Assembly (NCBI GenBank): GCA_019637175.1 | Contig: JAHBWD010000082.1 | Span: 1 to 33,871, forward strand | Direction: 5' to 3' | DNA length: 33,871 nt | Source: Labilithrix sp. | GTDB lineage: Bacteria > Myxococcota_A > Polyangia > Polyangiales > Polyangiaceae | Part shown: piece by piece, positions 15,599-23,583 of the stretch | Numbering within the stretch: the first letter of the stretch is position 1 | How the letters are laid out: the number at the start of each line of letters is the position of its first letter | Made by a program: the position numbers and the translations under genes | Notes under the pieces: model-generated | What the model was told of the DNA's origin: nothing | Database searches by the model: none | What the model saw: only the letters and a program-made list of their open reading frames with translations

Positions 15599-17551
15599 TC
15601 AGCGGGGTAGGACGCCGCGAACGAGCGTGACCTCGAGCGACGAGGTCTTGTCGGGCTGCCGGTAGACGCGGTGCATCGCCGCGCGGAAGTCGGCGGCCGT
15701 CGCTCGATAGATGTCGGTGAACGTCTGCGGGTTCCGATCGACGAGCGGAAACCAACTGCTCTGCACCTGCACCATGATCCGATGCCCCGTGCGGAAGGTG
15801 TGCGCCACGTCGGGTAGCGTGAAGCGCACGAGCGCCGGCTCGCCGGGCACGAAGGGCTCGGGCTTCTCGAAGCTGTTACGGAACTTCCCGCGCATCACCT
15901 CGCCGCGAACGAGCTGCTGATAGCCGGCCATGCGCACCTGCGTGGGCGGCGCGTTGGGCAGCGGATCGGGATCGGCGTAGTCGGCCGGATAGACGTCGAC
16001 GAGCTTCACGATGAAGTCGGCGTCCGTGCCGGTCGTCGAGACCCAGAGCTTGGCCTCGAGCGGACCGGCGAGCGAGACGTCGGCGTCGAGCTCCGGCGTC
16101 TGGAACACGAGCACGTCGGTGCGCCGCGCCGCGAAGCGCTGATCGTCGCTCATGTAATCGGCGTCGATCTCGGGGCCGATCTTGCCGCGATAAGGCACCG
16201 GCTTCTGCGGATCGCTCACGTACGCGTCGAAGCCCTCACCCGCGTCCGCGGCGACGACGGGGGCGACGCCGAGCCTCCCGCCCGGCTGGAAGACCAGCGA
16301 AGCCTTCTTCGCTTCGCGCGGCGGCCACGCGGCGTAGCGCTGCCACACGTTCGTGCCGGTCTCGAAGACGAAGGCCTCCGCGGGCGGCGCCGAAGGCTTG
16401 TCGCCTTTCAGGTGCCGCTGGAAGAACGGCAGCTCGATCTGATCTCGATAGTGGATCGACGTCTTCTGCCCGAACGTGACGTCGCCGTGGCGATCGCCGT
16501 CGCTCCGCGCCCAGCCGCCGTGACGCCACGGGCCCATCACGAGCATGTTCTCCGCGCCCGGGCTCTGGCGCTCGAAGGCGCGGTACGTCTCGAGCGCGCC
16601 GAAGCAGTCCTCGGAGTCGAACCAGCCGCCGACCGTGAGCACCGCAGGCTTCACGTTCTTGTAGTGAGGCCTCGGGTCGCGCGCCTTCCAGAAGTCGTCG
16701 CGCGTCGGGTGAGACATCATGTCGTTCCAGAACGCGATCTTGCCGTCGAGGTAGCGCGGCGCGTTCGCGTTCGACAAAGGGCCCATCGCCAGGAAGAAGT
16801 CGTAGATGTCGGCGACGTCGTGCTCGTGGCCCCACGTCGCTCTCTTCGTCGGCTGCGGGCGCGCCTTGCCGAAGCTCCACTCGAAGTCGAACGCGTCGGC
16901 GAGGAAGAAGGCGCCGTTGTGGTGGAAGTCGTCGCCCATGAACCAGTCGGTGACGGGCGCCTGAGGAGACACCGCCTTGAGCGCAGGGTGCGCGTCGACG
17001 GCCGTCTGCGCGGCGTAGAAGCCCGGATACGAGATGCCCCACGATCCGACGCGGCCGTTGTTCGACGGGAGGTTCTTGATCGCCCAGTCGATCGTGTCCC
17101 AGGCGTCGGTGCTCTCGTCGATGTCGCCCTTCTTCGCGGCGTGCGGGCGGACGTCGACGAACGTGCCTTCGGACATCATTCGGCCGCGCACGTCTTGGTG
17201 CAGGAAGATGTAGCCCTCGCGCACGAAGGCCGACGACGGCGCGAAGCGGCGGAGGACGCGGGGGTTCTTCTCCGTCGGGTAGTTGTCGACGCCGTAGGGC
17301 TGCACGCTGTACGGCGTGCGGTGGAACATGATCGGGTACGTGCGCGACGTGTCTTTGGGGACGTACGCGACTGTGAAGAGGCGAGCGCCGTCGCGCATCG
17401 GGACGCGATATTCGTATTTCGTGTAGTGTTCACGTATCGCGCGCGAGAGGGAGGCGTCGTCGGCGAGCTCGCTCTTGATTAGGGGGTCGGCGGAGGCCGG
17501 GGGCGCGAGTAGGGTGAAGGCGGCGCAGAGGGAGAGAAGCGTGCGGCGCAT
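15599..17551 (-). CDS. Exported CocE/NonD-family hydrolase (peptidase S15-like)
   Basis: A 650-residue alpha/beta hydrolase related to cocaine esterase, glutaryl-7-ACA acylase and X-Pro dipeptidyl-peptidase. ATG 17551 begins a signal peptide (MRRTLLSLCAAFTLLAPPASA); the frame opens further upstream, but that part translates the GGATCC repeat tract and is rejected. The nucleophile is Ser174 in GSWGISYPGF (GxSYxG). The triad is completed by Asp312 (GGWFDSEDCFG) and His344 (GPWRHGGW). The C-terminal part (from about 460) is the jelly-roll X-Pro dipeptidyl-peptidase domain, with VWVSTTGTDADF-like sequence (LWVSTTGTDADFIVKLVDVYP) and GHRIMVQVQSSWFP. Exported, so probably a periplasmic or secreted esterase or peptidase of unknown substrate. 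The VapBC-type operon follows 36 bp downstream on the same strand. Confidence 0.92.
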   Translation of the reverse strand: MRRTLLSLCAAFTLLAPPASADPLIKSELADDASLSRAIREHYTKYEYRVPMRDGARLFTVAYVPKDTSRTYPIMFHRTPYSVQPYGVDNYPTEKNPRVLRRFAPSSAFVREGYIFLHQDVRGRMMSEGTFVDVRPHAAKKGDIDESTDAWDTIDWAIKNLPSNNGRVGSWGISYPGFYAAQTAVDAHPALKAVSPQAPVTDWFMGDDFHHNGAFFLADAFDFEWSFGKARPQPTKRATWGHEHDVADIYDFFLAMGPLSNANAPRYLDGKIAFWNDMMSHPTRDDFWKARDPRPHYKNVKPAVLTVGGWFDSEDCFGALETYRAFERQSPGAENMLVMGPWRHGGWARSDGDRHGDVTFGQKTSIHYRDQIELPFFQRHLKGDKPSAPPAEAFVFETGTNVWQRYAAWPPREAKKASLVFQPGGRLGVAPVVAADAGEGFDAYVSDPQKPVPYRGKIGPEIDADYMSDDQRFAARRTDVLVFQTPELDADVSLAGPLEAKLWVSTTGTDADFIVKLVDVYPADYADPDPLPNAPPTQVRMAGYQQLVRGEVMRGKFRNSFEKPEPFVPGEPALVRFTLPDVAHTFRTGHRIMVQVQSSWFPLVDRNPQTFTDIYRATAADFRAAMHRVYRQPDKTSSLEVTLVRGVLPR

Positions 17552-17568
17552 CGAGGGGTCAATAGCAT

Positions 17569-17632
17569 GATCCGGATCCGGGATCGGGTTCCGGATCCGG
17601 ATCCGGTTTCCGGATCCGGTTTCCGGTTCGGG
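17569..17632. repeat. GGATCC-rich degenerate tandem repeat tract
   Basis: About 64 bp built from repeated and slightly varied TTCCGGATCCGG units, including several overlapping palindromic GGATCC cores. It starts 17 bp upstream of the hydrolase start codon on the minus strand and 18 bp from the long inverted repeat on the other side. No protein is convincingly encoded. Palindromic direct repeats of this type tend to arise by slippage. They could bind a protein or affect the leader of the hydrolase message, but no such role is shown. Confidence 0.8.
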
Positions 17633-17650
17633 TTGCGGGCTCGAGAGGGG

Positions 17651-17832
17651 GCGCCGGGCGCCTCGGCCCGGCTTCACCTTGGCGCGCACGTCGCGCGCCG
17701 CCGGCCGGCGAAGCGTGAGGGGAGCACGAGCGTGGTGATGGGTGGCCGGTGAAGAGCGGCCGAGGTGAGGAATGGGCCGGCGTCACGCGACCTGCGCGGA
17801 GGGCGGCGAAGCCGGGCCGAGGCGCCCGGCGC
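17651..17832. repeat. Long inverted repeat (182-bp potential hairpin) ahead of the four-helix-bundle gene
   Basis: The outer arms 17651-17675 and 17808-17832 are perfect 25-bp reverse complements. An inner pair, 17684-17706 with 17775-17797, matches at 20 of 23 positions. Between the inner arms is a 68-nt loop. Each outer arm also holds its own 7-bp hairpin (GCCGGGC with GCCCGGC, at 17811-17817 and 17824-17830 in the right arm), so two alternative folds are possible. The right arm ends eight bases before the AAGGAG ribosome-binding site of the four-helix-bundle gene. It may be a structured leader, a cruciform, or a relic of an inverted duplication. Confidence 0.85.
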
Positions 17833-17851
17833 TCAACCTCAAGGAGCCGAT

Positions 17852-18193
17852 ATGCAATTGCGAATCCTCGTCGACATCGTCAGCGCGGTCGGAACGGTTC
17901 ACGAAGTCTGTCGCGTCGTCGCGCGGCACGATCCCGATCTCGCCAGGCAACTGAAACGCGCCGTGAGCTCCGTAGGGCTCAACGCCGGGGAAGGACTCGG
18001 AGCGCGAGGAGGCAATCGCACCGTGCGCCTCGAAAGCGCCATGAACAGCGGACGCGAAGCGATCCTCGGCCTCCGCATCGCGGGCGCCGCGGGGTACCTC
18101 GACGCCGCGTCGGTCGCGCGCGAGGTCGACGCGCTCGATCGGATCGTCGCCACCCTCTACAAGCTCGCGTACCGGCCCGGTCGAGCGAGCTGA
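17852..18193 (+). CDS. Four-helix-bundle protein (23S rRNA intervening-sequence/S23 family)
   Basis: A 113-residue protein with an ideal ribosome-binding site (AAGGAG at 17841-17846, five bases before ATG). The central signature SSVGLNAGEGLGARGG-NRTVRLESAMNSGREAILGL and AGAAGYLD matches the four-helix-bundle family. That family was first found inside intervening sequences of 23S rRNA genes (Leptospira, Coxiella) and includes the Avd accessory protein of diversity-generating retroelements. No reverse transcriptase, variable repeat or rRNA gene is present here. Related basic bundle proteins bind nucleic acid, so binding of the adjacent hairpin RNA or DNA is a reasonable guess but not shown. The gene is framed by a 182-bp inverted repeat upstream and a 10-bp-stem hairpin downstream, giving it the look of a self-contained cassette. 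Confidence 0.88.
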   Translation: MQLRILVDIVSAVGTVHEVCRVVARHDPDLARQLKRAVSSVGLNAGEGLGARGGNRTVRLESAMNSGREAILGLRIAGAAGYLDAASVAREVDALDRIVATLYKLAYRPGRAS

Positions 18194-18203
18194 GGAGGGT
18201 CCG

Positions 18204-18229
18204 GAGCCGCCGGTTGACGCCGGCGGCTC
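18204..18229 (+). terminator. Strong hairpin after the four-helix-bundle gene
   Basis: GAGCCGCCGG and CCGGCGGCTC form a perfect 10-bp stem around a six-base loop (TTGACG), starting 11 bases after the stop codon. No U-run follows, so intrinsic termination is uncertain. It may act as a Rho-independent-like terminator in a GC-rich genome, as an mRNA 3' end stabiliser, or as the right boundary structure of the cassette. Confidence 0.65.
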
Positions 18230-18273
18230 GCTTCTCCGCACGCCAGCGATGAGCTACAAAATCCGGAGGGCGA

Positions 18274-20139
18274 ATGACGTTCGGGATCGCTCACCGGATT
18301 CTCACGAGCGTCGTCGCGGCGCTCGGCGTGATCGCGCTGCTCGGAGCGGCGCCGCTGCCCGATCCGACGCTCGGCGTCGTGCTGATCGGGCTCGCCGCGG
18401 CGATCGCGCGGCCCGAGGCGTGGGCCGCGCGGGCGGCAAAGATCCACGCGGGCGCGATGCTGACGATCGCGCTCTTCGCCGTCGAGGGCGCGCGGATCAT
18501 CGCAGGGCGAACGCCGATCGACGCCGTCGTCGAGCTGCTCGTCGGGATCCAGCTCGTCGCCCTCGCGACGCGCCGCGGCGCCTCTCACGATCTCGCCGTC
18601 CTCACGCTCGCGCTCCTCCACTTCCTCGCCGCGACCGCCTTCGGCGGCGGCGCCGCGTTCGCGATGGCGTTCGCCGGGGGCGTCGTCTTCCTCCCGGCGA
18701 CGCTCGTGCTCTCGCACCTCCGACGCGAGGTCGAGACGAACTACCATCAAGGAGCGCGCGATCGCGCGGGCCATCCGGTCGACGTGCCCCGGATCCTCCG
18801 CAGCCGCCGCGTCATCGGGCGCGGCTTCCTCGGCGCGATGGGCAGCCTCGCGCTGCCCATCGCCGGCCTCGTCGCCGGCTTCTTCCTCTTCGCGCCGCGC
18901 CTCGCGACGCACGCGCGCGTCTTCGATCTCGATCTCCACGCCGGGCTCGTCCGCTTCACCGACGACGTCGATCTCTCGCAGCGCGGCGCGCTCCGGCCGG
19001 ATCCGAGCGTCGCGTTCCGCTTTCGCGTCGACGGGCTCGCGTCGCCGCCGCCGCTCCTGCCGCTCCGCTTCCGCGCGACGACGCTCGAACGAACCGACGG
19101 CGTGTCGTTCCACCGCGCACGACCGGCGGGCGACGGCGCCGCCCCGCCCGCAGGCCTCGCGATCGCGATCGACCAGACCGGCTTCGAGCCCCGCGTCGTC
19201 CACGTTCCGCCAGGCGCGATCGTTCGCGGCGCGCTCGGGCCGGAAGATCGCGCCCGTCACCTCGCGCTCCCCGCGAACGCGGAGCGCATCCGCGATCTCG
19301 CCCGCGCGTGGACGGCCGGCGTCGACGGCGCGGAGGCCAAGGCGCGCGTCATCGAGCGACGGCTGAAGACGACCTTCGCCTACGATCTCGCGTCACCCTC
19401 GCGCGGCCGGACGCAGCCGATCGATCACTTTCTCTTCGAAAGCCGGCGCGGTCACTGCGAGCTCTTCGCCTCGACCATGGCGATCATGCTCCGCGCGGTC
19501 GGCGTTCCTTCACGCGTCGTTCTGGGCTTCGTCGGAGGGACGTACAACCGATTCGGGGGCTTCTACGCCGTGCGCCAGGGCGACGCGCACGCGTGGGTCG
19601 AAGGCTACGTCGACGGCTGGCGCACCTTCGATCCCACGCCCGCAGGCGATCCTCCGTCACGCGGGATCTTCGCGCTGACGCGCGATCTCGCCGACGCCGC
19701 GGCCGCGCGCTGGGCCACGAGCGTCGTCGGGTTCGATCGGCGCGCCGAGGCTTGGGCCGCCGCGCGACGCGAGATCGTCGTCATCGTCGCGTTCGTCCTC
19801 GTCGTCGGACTGCTCTTCGCCGCGGCGCGCGGAGGCCGGCGCGCGCGGTCGCTCGCGATCGTGCGCGACGTCGCCGCGCCGCTCACCGCTTCGACGCGAC
19901 GAGCCGCGGCGCTCTACGCGACGCTCGAGCGTGTGCTCAGCCGGCGCGGGCTCGCGCGGGATCCCGCCGTCCCTCCCCTCGCCCACGCCGAGGGCCTCGT
20001 GCGGAGCGGTCATCCGATCGCCGGCGAGGTCTTCACGCTCACGAGCGTCTACATCGACGCGCGCTTCGGCGGACAGAAGCTCGGCGAGCGCGCGATCATC
20101 GACTTCGAGCGCCGGGTGCGGGCGCTCGAGGCGGGCTGA
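18274..20139 (+). CDS. TgpA-like transglutaminase-domain membrane protein
   Basis: A 621-residue protein with GGAGGG just before ATG 18274. The N-terminal part (about 1-215) is a group of membrane helices of the DUF3488/TgpA_N type. A periplasmic region follows, and then a transglutaminase-like domain with the full triad: Cys395 (RRGHCELFAS), His439 (GDAHAWVEGY) and Asp453 (WRTFDPTP). A further membrane helix (about 508-526) leads to a cytoplasmic C-terminal region of DUF4129 type (AHAEGLV, then EVFTLTSVYIDARFGG). This matches Pseudomonas TgpA, an inner-membrane protein with a periplasmic protease-like domain required for viability there. Its substrate is unknown. In many genomes it sits with a MoxR ATPase and a DUF58 gene; neither is here. 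The 3' end overlaps the convergent AsmA-like gene by 44 bp. Confidence 0.9.
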   Translation: MTFGIAHRILTSVVAALGVIALLGAAPLPDPTLGVVLIGLAAAIARPEAWAARAAKIHAGAMLTIALFAVEGARIIAGRTPIDAVVELLVGIQLVALATRRGASHDLAVLTLALLHFLAATAFGGGAAFAMAFAGGVVFLPATLVLSHLRREVETNYHQGARDRAGHPVDVPRILRSRRVIGRGFLGAMGSLALPIAGLVAGFFLFAPRLATHARVFDLDLHAGLVRFTDDVDLSQRGALRPDPSVAFRFRVDGLASPPPLLPLRFRATTLERTDGVSFHRARPAGDGAAPPAGLAIAIDQTGFEPRVVHVPPGAIVRGALGPEDRARHLALPANAERIRDLARAWTAGVDGAEAKARVIERRLKTTFAYDLASPSRGRTQPIDHFLFESRRGHCELFASTMAIMLRAVGVPSRVVLGFVGGTYNRFGGFYAVRQGDAHAWVEGYVDGWRTFDPTPAGDPPSRGIFALTRDLADAAAARWATSVVGFDRRAEAWAAARREIVVIVAFVLVVGLLFAAARGGRRARSLAIVRDVAAPLTASTRRAAALYATLERVLSRRGLARDPAVPPLAHAEGLVRSGHPIAGEVFTLTSVYIDARFGGQKLGERAIIDFERRVRALEAG

Positions 20140-22825
20140 CGCCGTTCGATTCGAACAGGCCGATCACCGCGGCGCCCTGCTCGCGCAGCCAGGTCTCGAG
20201 CCTCCAGAAGCGCAGCGTCGTGCCCCGATCGTCGACCGCGAGCCCGACCGCGAGCGGTCCCTTCGCGACGAGGCACGCGCCGTGTCGGCGTTCGCCGGCG
20301 ACGGCGTAGCTGCCCCGGATCGTCGTGTCTCCTCCACGCGCGTGGGCGTCGCGCACCGCGAAGCGCCCGCCGTCGACGGTGAAGCGCGCTTGACCCGCGA
20401 GCTCCGGCGCGCGCAGCAGATCGCCGAAAGTCTCCGGCATGTCGCGCAACACGAGCGCGAGGATCGGCGACGCGTCGCGCGCGTGGAGCTGGACGAACGC
20501 GTCGATCGCCGGCGGATCGCCGATTCGGAGATCGGCCTTCAGGAGATCGACCTCGCCGTGCCACGCCGCCGTCTTCAGCGAGGCCTCGGTCGACGCCGCG
20601 ACGTTGCGCAACGCGATCCGCGAGCCGCGCAGATCGAGCGTCTCGCGATCCGGATCGAACCCCGAGAGCTTCGTCGTCACGTCGAAGTCGCCGGAGAGGC
20701 GCGTCTCGTGGAACCGAAGCCCCGCGTCGCGGAGCGCGATCGCGACCGATCCGCGCGCCACGCGGCGGCGCGACGAGATCGCGAGCTCCGCGGAGCCCTC
20801 GGCGCGGCCCGACTCGATCGCCAGGAACGTCTCCGGAGGGAGCAGCGCGTCGAGCCGCCTCGCGTCGTCGAGCCTCGCGCCCGAGACGCGCAGCTCGTAG
20901 TCGCCGGCGCGCAGCGACGGGCTCCGCGTGTCGAGATCGTCGATCCGCGCGGTGAGCTCGACCCGTTTGGCCGTCGCGGCCGGCGCGCCTCGCGCGTCGA
21001 ACCGAGCCTCGAGATCGGCGACGATCACGCGTGAAGCGAAGGTCACGCGACGATCGTCGAAGCTCCACCGATCGACGGACGCCGCCACGTCGATCTCGCC
21101 GAGGACGCGCAGCGCCTGCCCGCCGACGCCGACCGCGCGCGCGTGGGCTCGCAACGTTCCGCGCGCGACGCGATCGACGACACTCGCGCGGATCTCGGCG
21201 TCGAGCGCGCCGTCGTTCGCGACGATCTGGGCGCCACCTTCCTTCGCGAGCAGCGCGTTCAAGGGAGCGGCGTCATGCACCGCGGCGCCGGCCACGGAGA
21301 CGGCGACGTCGAGGCGCGCGAGCGGATCGGCGAGCGCCACGTGAGGCGCCCGGACGCCGATCCGAGAGATCGCGACGCCCGCGCCGCGCCCGCGCACGTT
21401 CGCGCGCAGATCGCGGAGATCCACGCGGGCGTCGTCGACCGCGAGATCGTCCTTCCGCCACGCCCAATCGCGAACGCTGGCGTGAGCGGCGAGCGCGGTC
21501 GCGGCGTCGACGTCGCGGAACGAGAGATGCAGCCGATCGTCACGCACGTCGAGCGTGCCTCGCGCCCGCTCCCCGTTCACCTCGAACGACGCCTCGATCG
21601 TCGGATGGCCCCGCGCGCGCAAGCCGCCGGCGCGCAGATCCGTCTCCGCGTCGCGAACGGCGGCCCTCGCGCGCAGATCGCCGAGCAGGTCGAAGAGATC
21701 GGTCGATGTTCGTCCGGCGACGCTCGCCTCGCCGGCGCGCAGGATCGCCGGCCCTCCAGGCGCGGCGGCGACGAGCCCGCGCGCGCCGATCTCGAACGCG
21801 AGCGCGAGCCCTCCGTCGTCTCGCCGCGCGCGCGCTCGCGCCTCGAGCGCCGCGCGGACGCGATGATCGCGGACGACCACGCCGAACGCGGGCAGCTGGA
21901 GCGCGACGTCGGTCCCCTCGCGCAGCGTCCCCGCGTCGATCCGGAGCGCGAGGCGCCCGACGTGGACCGGCCCCGACACCTCGAGCGGCCTCATCGACCG
22001 CGGCAGGTGCGCGAGATCGGGCACCTCGCCGCGAAGATCGGTCGCGAGCTCGATGCTTCGAACGAGCCCCGCATCGTCGACGACGCGCGGATCGAACCGC
22101 CTCATCGCGATCCGGGCCGTGCCCTCGACGCGCTCGACGAGCGAGCGCCCGCCGACGCCGACGCGCGTCTCCTGCGCCTCGACGTCGACGGGCCCGACGA
22201 TCACCTCGCGGAGGGGCTTCAGGTAGAAGCTCCCACCCAGCCTGTTTCGTCCTTCAATCCGGAGGGTGTCGACCCAGATCTCGCGCCACGCCCGCGCGTC
22301 GACGTTCTCGAGGTGGATCGTCCAGAGGCGCCAGTGCGCGTCGTCCCAGCGCTCGCGCAGATCGGGCGCCTCCGCCGGACGAACCGGGATCGGCGCGAAG
22401 CCCGGGATCGGAGGCAGCGCCGCGACGTACTCGGCCGTCGCCGCGGGCGACGGGATCCTGCGCCGGAGGCGGAAGGCGATCCCCTCGGCGTCGACGCGCG
22501 TGACGTGAAACTTCTTCTTCGTCGCGAGATCGAGGAACGAGACGTCGAAGGTGCAGTCGTCGAGCTCGAGCGCCCACTCGACCTGACTGTCTTTGCCCCG
22601 GATCCACAGCTTCTTCGTGTGAACGCGCCCGGGCAAGATCGACCATGCGCGCTCGTACTGGATGAAGACGCTGTCGGGCGTCGCGTTGACCGTTCGCTCG
22701 AAGAGCGACGTCGAGAGAAAGACGTTGACCGCGATCGCGTACATCGCCACGAGCGACAAAAGCGCCACACTCACGGCAACGACGACACGCCGCGCGAGAG
22801 AACTCCTGCGGTTCGACGCGATCAC
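20096..22825 (-). CDS. AsmA/TamB-like membrane-anchored envelope protein
   Basis: A 909-residue protein with one N-terminal membrane helix (about residues 13-34, RRVVVAVSVALLSLVAMYAI) and a very long beta-rich exported region. The sequence repeats AsmA-like elements: short alternating strands with Ala/Asp/Leu/Arg-rich motifs, for example GPVHVGRLALRIDAG, RGTLDVRDDRLHLSF, GSVAIALRDAGLRF and GQARFTVDGGRFAVRDAHARGGDTTIRGSYAV. AsmA-like proteins (AsmA, TamB, YhdP) form long hydrophobic grooves that move phospholipid between the membranes, so lipid transport is the likely role. GTG 22825 is chosen because it just precedes the charged residues and the membrane helix; no ATG is suitable. It starts 20 bp after the hemolysin-III stop, which suggests an operon. 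Confidence 0.8.
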   Translation of the reverse strand: MIASNRRSSLARRVVVAVSVALLSLVAMYAIAVNVFLSTSLFERTVNATPDSVFIQYERAWSILPGRVHTKKLWIRGKDSQVEWALELDDCTFDVSFLDLATKKKFHVTRVDAEGIAFRLRRRIPSPAATAEYVAALPPIPGFAPIPVRPAEAPDLRERWDDAHWRLWTIHLENVDARAWREIWVDTLRIEGRNRLGGSFYLKPLREVIVGPVDVEAQETRVGVGGRSLVERVEGTARIAMRRFDPRVVDDAGLVRSIELATDLRGEVPDLAHLPRSMRPLEVSGPVHVGRLALRIDAGTLREGTDVALQLPAFGVVVRDHRVRAALEARARARRDDGGLALAFEIGARGLVAAAPGGPAILRAGEASVAGRTSTDLFDLLGDLRARAAVRDAETDLRAGGLRARGHPTIEASFEVNGERARGTLDVRDDRLHLSFRDVDAATALAAHASVRDWAWRKDDLAVDDARVDLRDLRANVRGRGAGVAISRIGVRAPHVALADPLARLDVAVSVAGAAVHDAAPLNALLAKEGGAQIVANDGALDAEIRASVVDRVARGTLRAHARAVGVGGQALRVLGEIDVAASVDRWSFDDRRVTFASRVIVADLEARFDARGAPAATAKRVELTARIDDLDTRSPSLRAGDYELRVSGARLDDARRLDALLPPETFLAIESGRAEGSAELAISSRRRVARGSVAIALRDAGLRFHETRLSGDFDVTTKLSGFDPDRETLDLRGSRIALRNVAASTEASLKTAAWHGEVDLLKADLRIGDPPAIDAFVQLHARDASPILALVLRDMPETFGDLLRAPELAGQARFTVDGGRFAVRDAHARGGDTTIRGSYAVAGERRHGACLVAKGPLAVGLAVDDRGTTLRFWRLETWLREQGAAVIGLFESNGVSPPRAPAPGARSR

Positions 22826-22845
22826 GCGCCGGCGTGTTGCACGCC

Positions 22846-23520
22846 TCAGGCCACGGCGCGCATCACGAGCACGACGTGCGCGAAGACACACGCGCTCGCG
22901 AGGATGACGAGCACGTGGAAGATCTCGTGGTAGCCGAAGACGCGCGGGAACGGATCGGGGCGCTTCAACGCGTAGACCAGCGCGCCGAGGCTGTAGGTGA
23001 CGCCGCTCGCGACGAGGAAGCCGATGCAGCTCGTGCCCACCACGTGCGCGCGGTCCATCACCTGACCGATGACCATCCAACCGAGGATCACGCAGAGCAG
23101 CGCCGTCAACCACTTGGGCGCGTGAGGCCACGCGAGCGACTTGACGATGCCGACGCCCGCGCCGATCCAGATCGCCGCGAGCGCGCCGTGGCCGCCCGCC
23201 TCCGAGGGCACGAGCGCGAAGAGCGGCGTGTACCCGCCGCCGATGAGCATGAAGATGGCCGCGTGATCGAGGCGGCGCATCCGCTGGCGCGCCGCGGGCG
23301 TCCAATCGACGCGATGGTAGAGCGCGCTCGTGCCGAACAAGAGCACCAGCGTGGAGCCGAAGACGAGCGCCGCGTTCGCGCTGGCGCGCGAGCTCGCCCG
23401 GTACACGAGCGCGATCGTGGCCACGACGGCGACGAAAAATGCAATCTGATGCGACACGCCGCGGAGGCGCGGCTTGGCGGGTAAAGCCAGACTGCCGTTT
23501 TGCAGTTGCTTCAGATGCAT
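22846..23520 (-). CDS. Hemolysin III/PAQR-family membrane protein (YqfA-like)
   Basis: A 224-residue integral membrane protein with about seven helices. Family signatures are RLRGVSHQIAF at the N-terminus, LYHRVDW after helix 2 (a His of the conserved metal site), RLDHAAIFMLIGGGYTP, and the C-terminal GYHEIFHVLVILAS with two further His residues. This is the HlyIII/PAQR layout, whose metal site resembles that of ceramidases. The Escherichia coli member YqfA affects membrane lipid homeostasis. ATG 23520 gives the normal length. It is the first gene of a pair with the AsmA-like gene, divergent from the lipoprotein at 23584. Confidence 0.93.
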   Translation of the reverse strand: MHLKQLQNGSLALPAKPRLRGVSHQIAFFVAVVATIALVYRASSRASANAALVFGSTLVLLFGTSALYHRVDWTPAARQRMRRLDHAAIFMLIGGGYTPLFALVPSEAGGHGALAAIWIGAGVGIVKSLAWPHAPKWLTALLCVILGWMVIGQVMDRAHVVGTSCIGFLVASGVTYSLGALVYALKRPDPFPRVFGYHEIFHVLVILASACVFAHVVLVMRAVA

Positions 23521-23583
23521 GGCGGCGCCGATCTACCCCGTCTCGGCCTCGCGCGCGACTCAATCCGACGTACACTGAACGAG

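Noticed and set aside
17852..18193. Avd-type accessory gene of a diversity-generating retroelement
   Set aside because: No reverse transcriptase, template repeat or variable repeat is present within the window.
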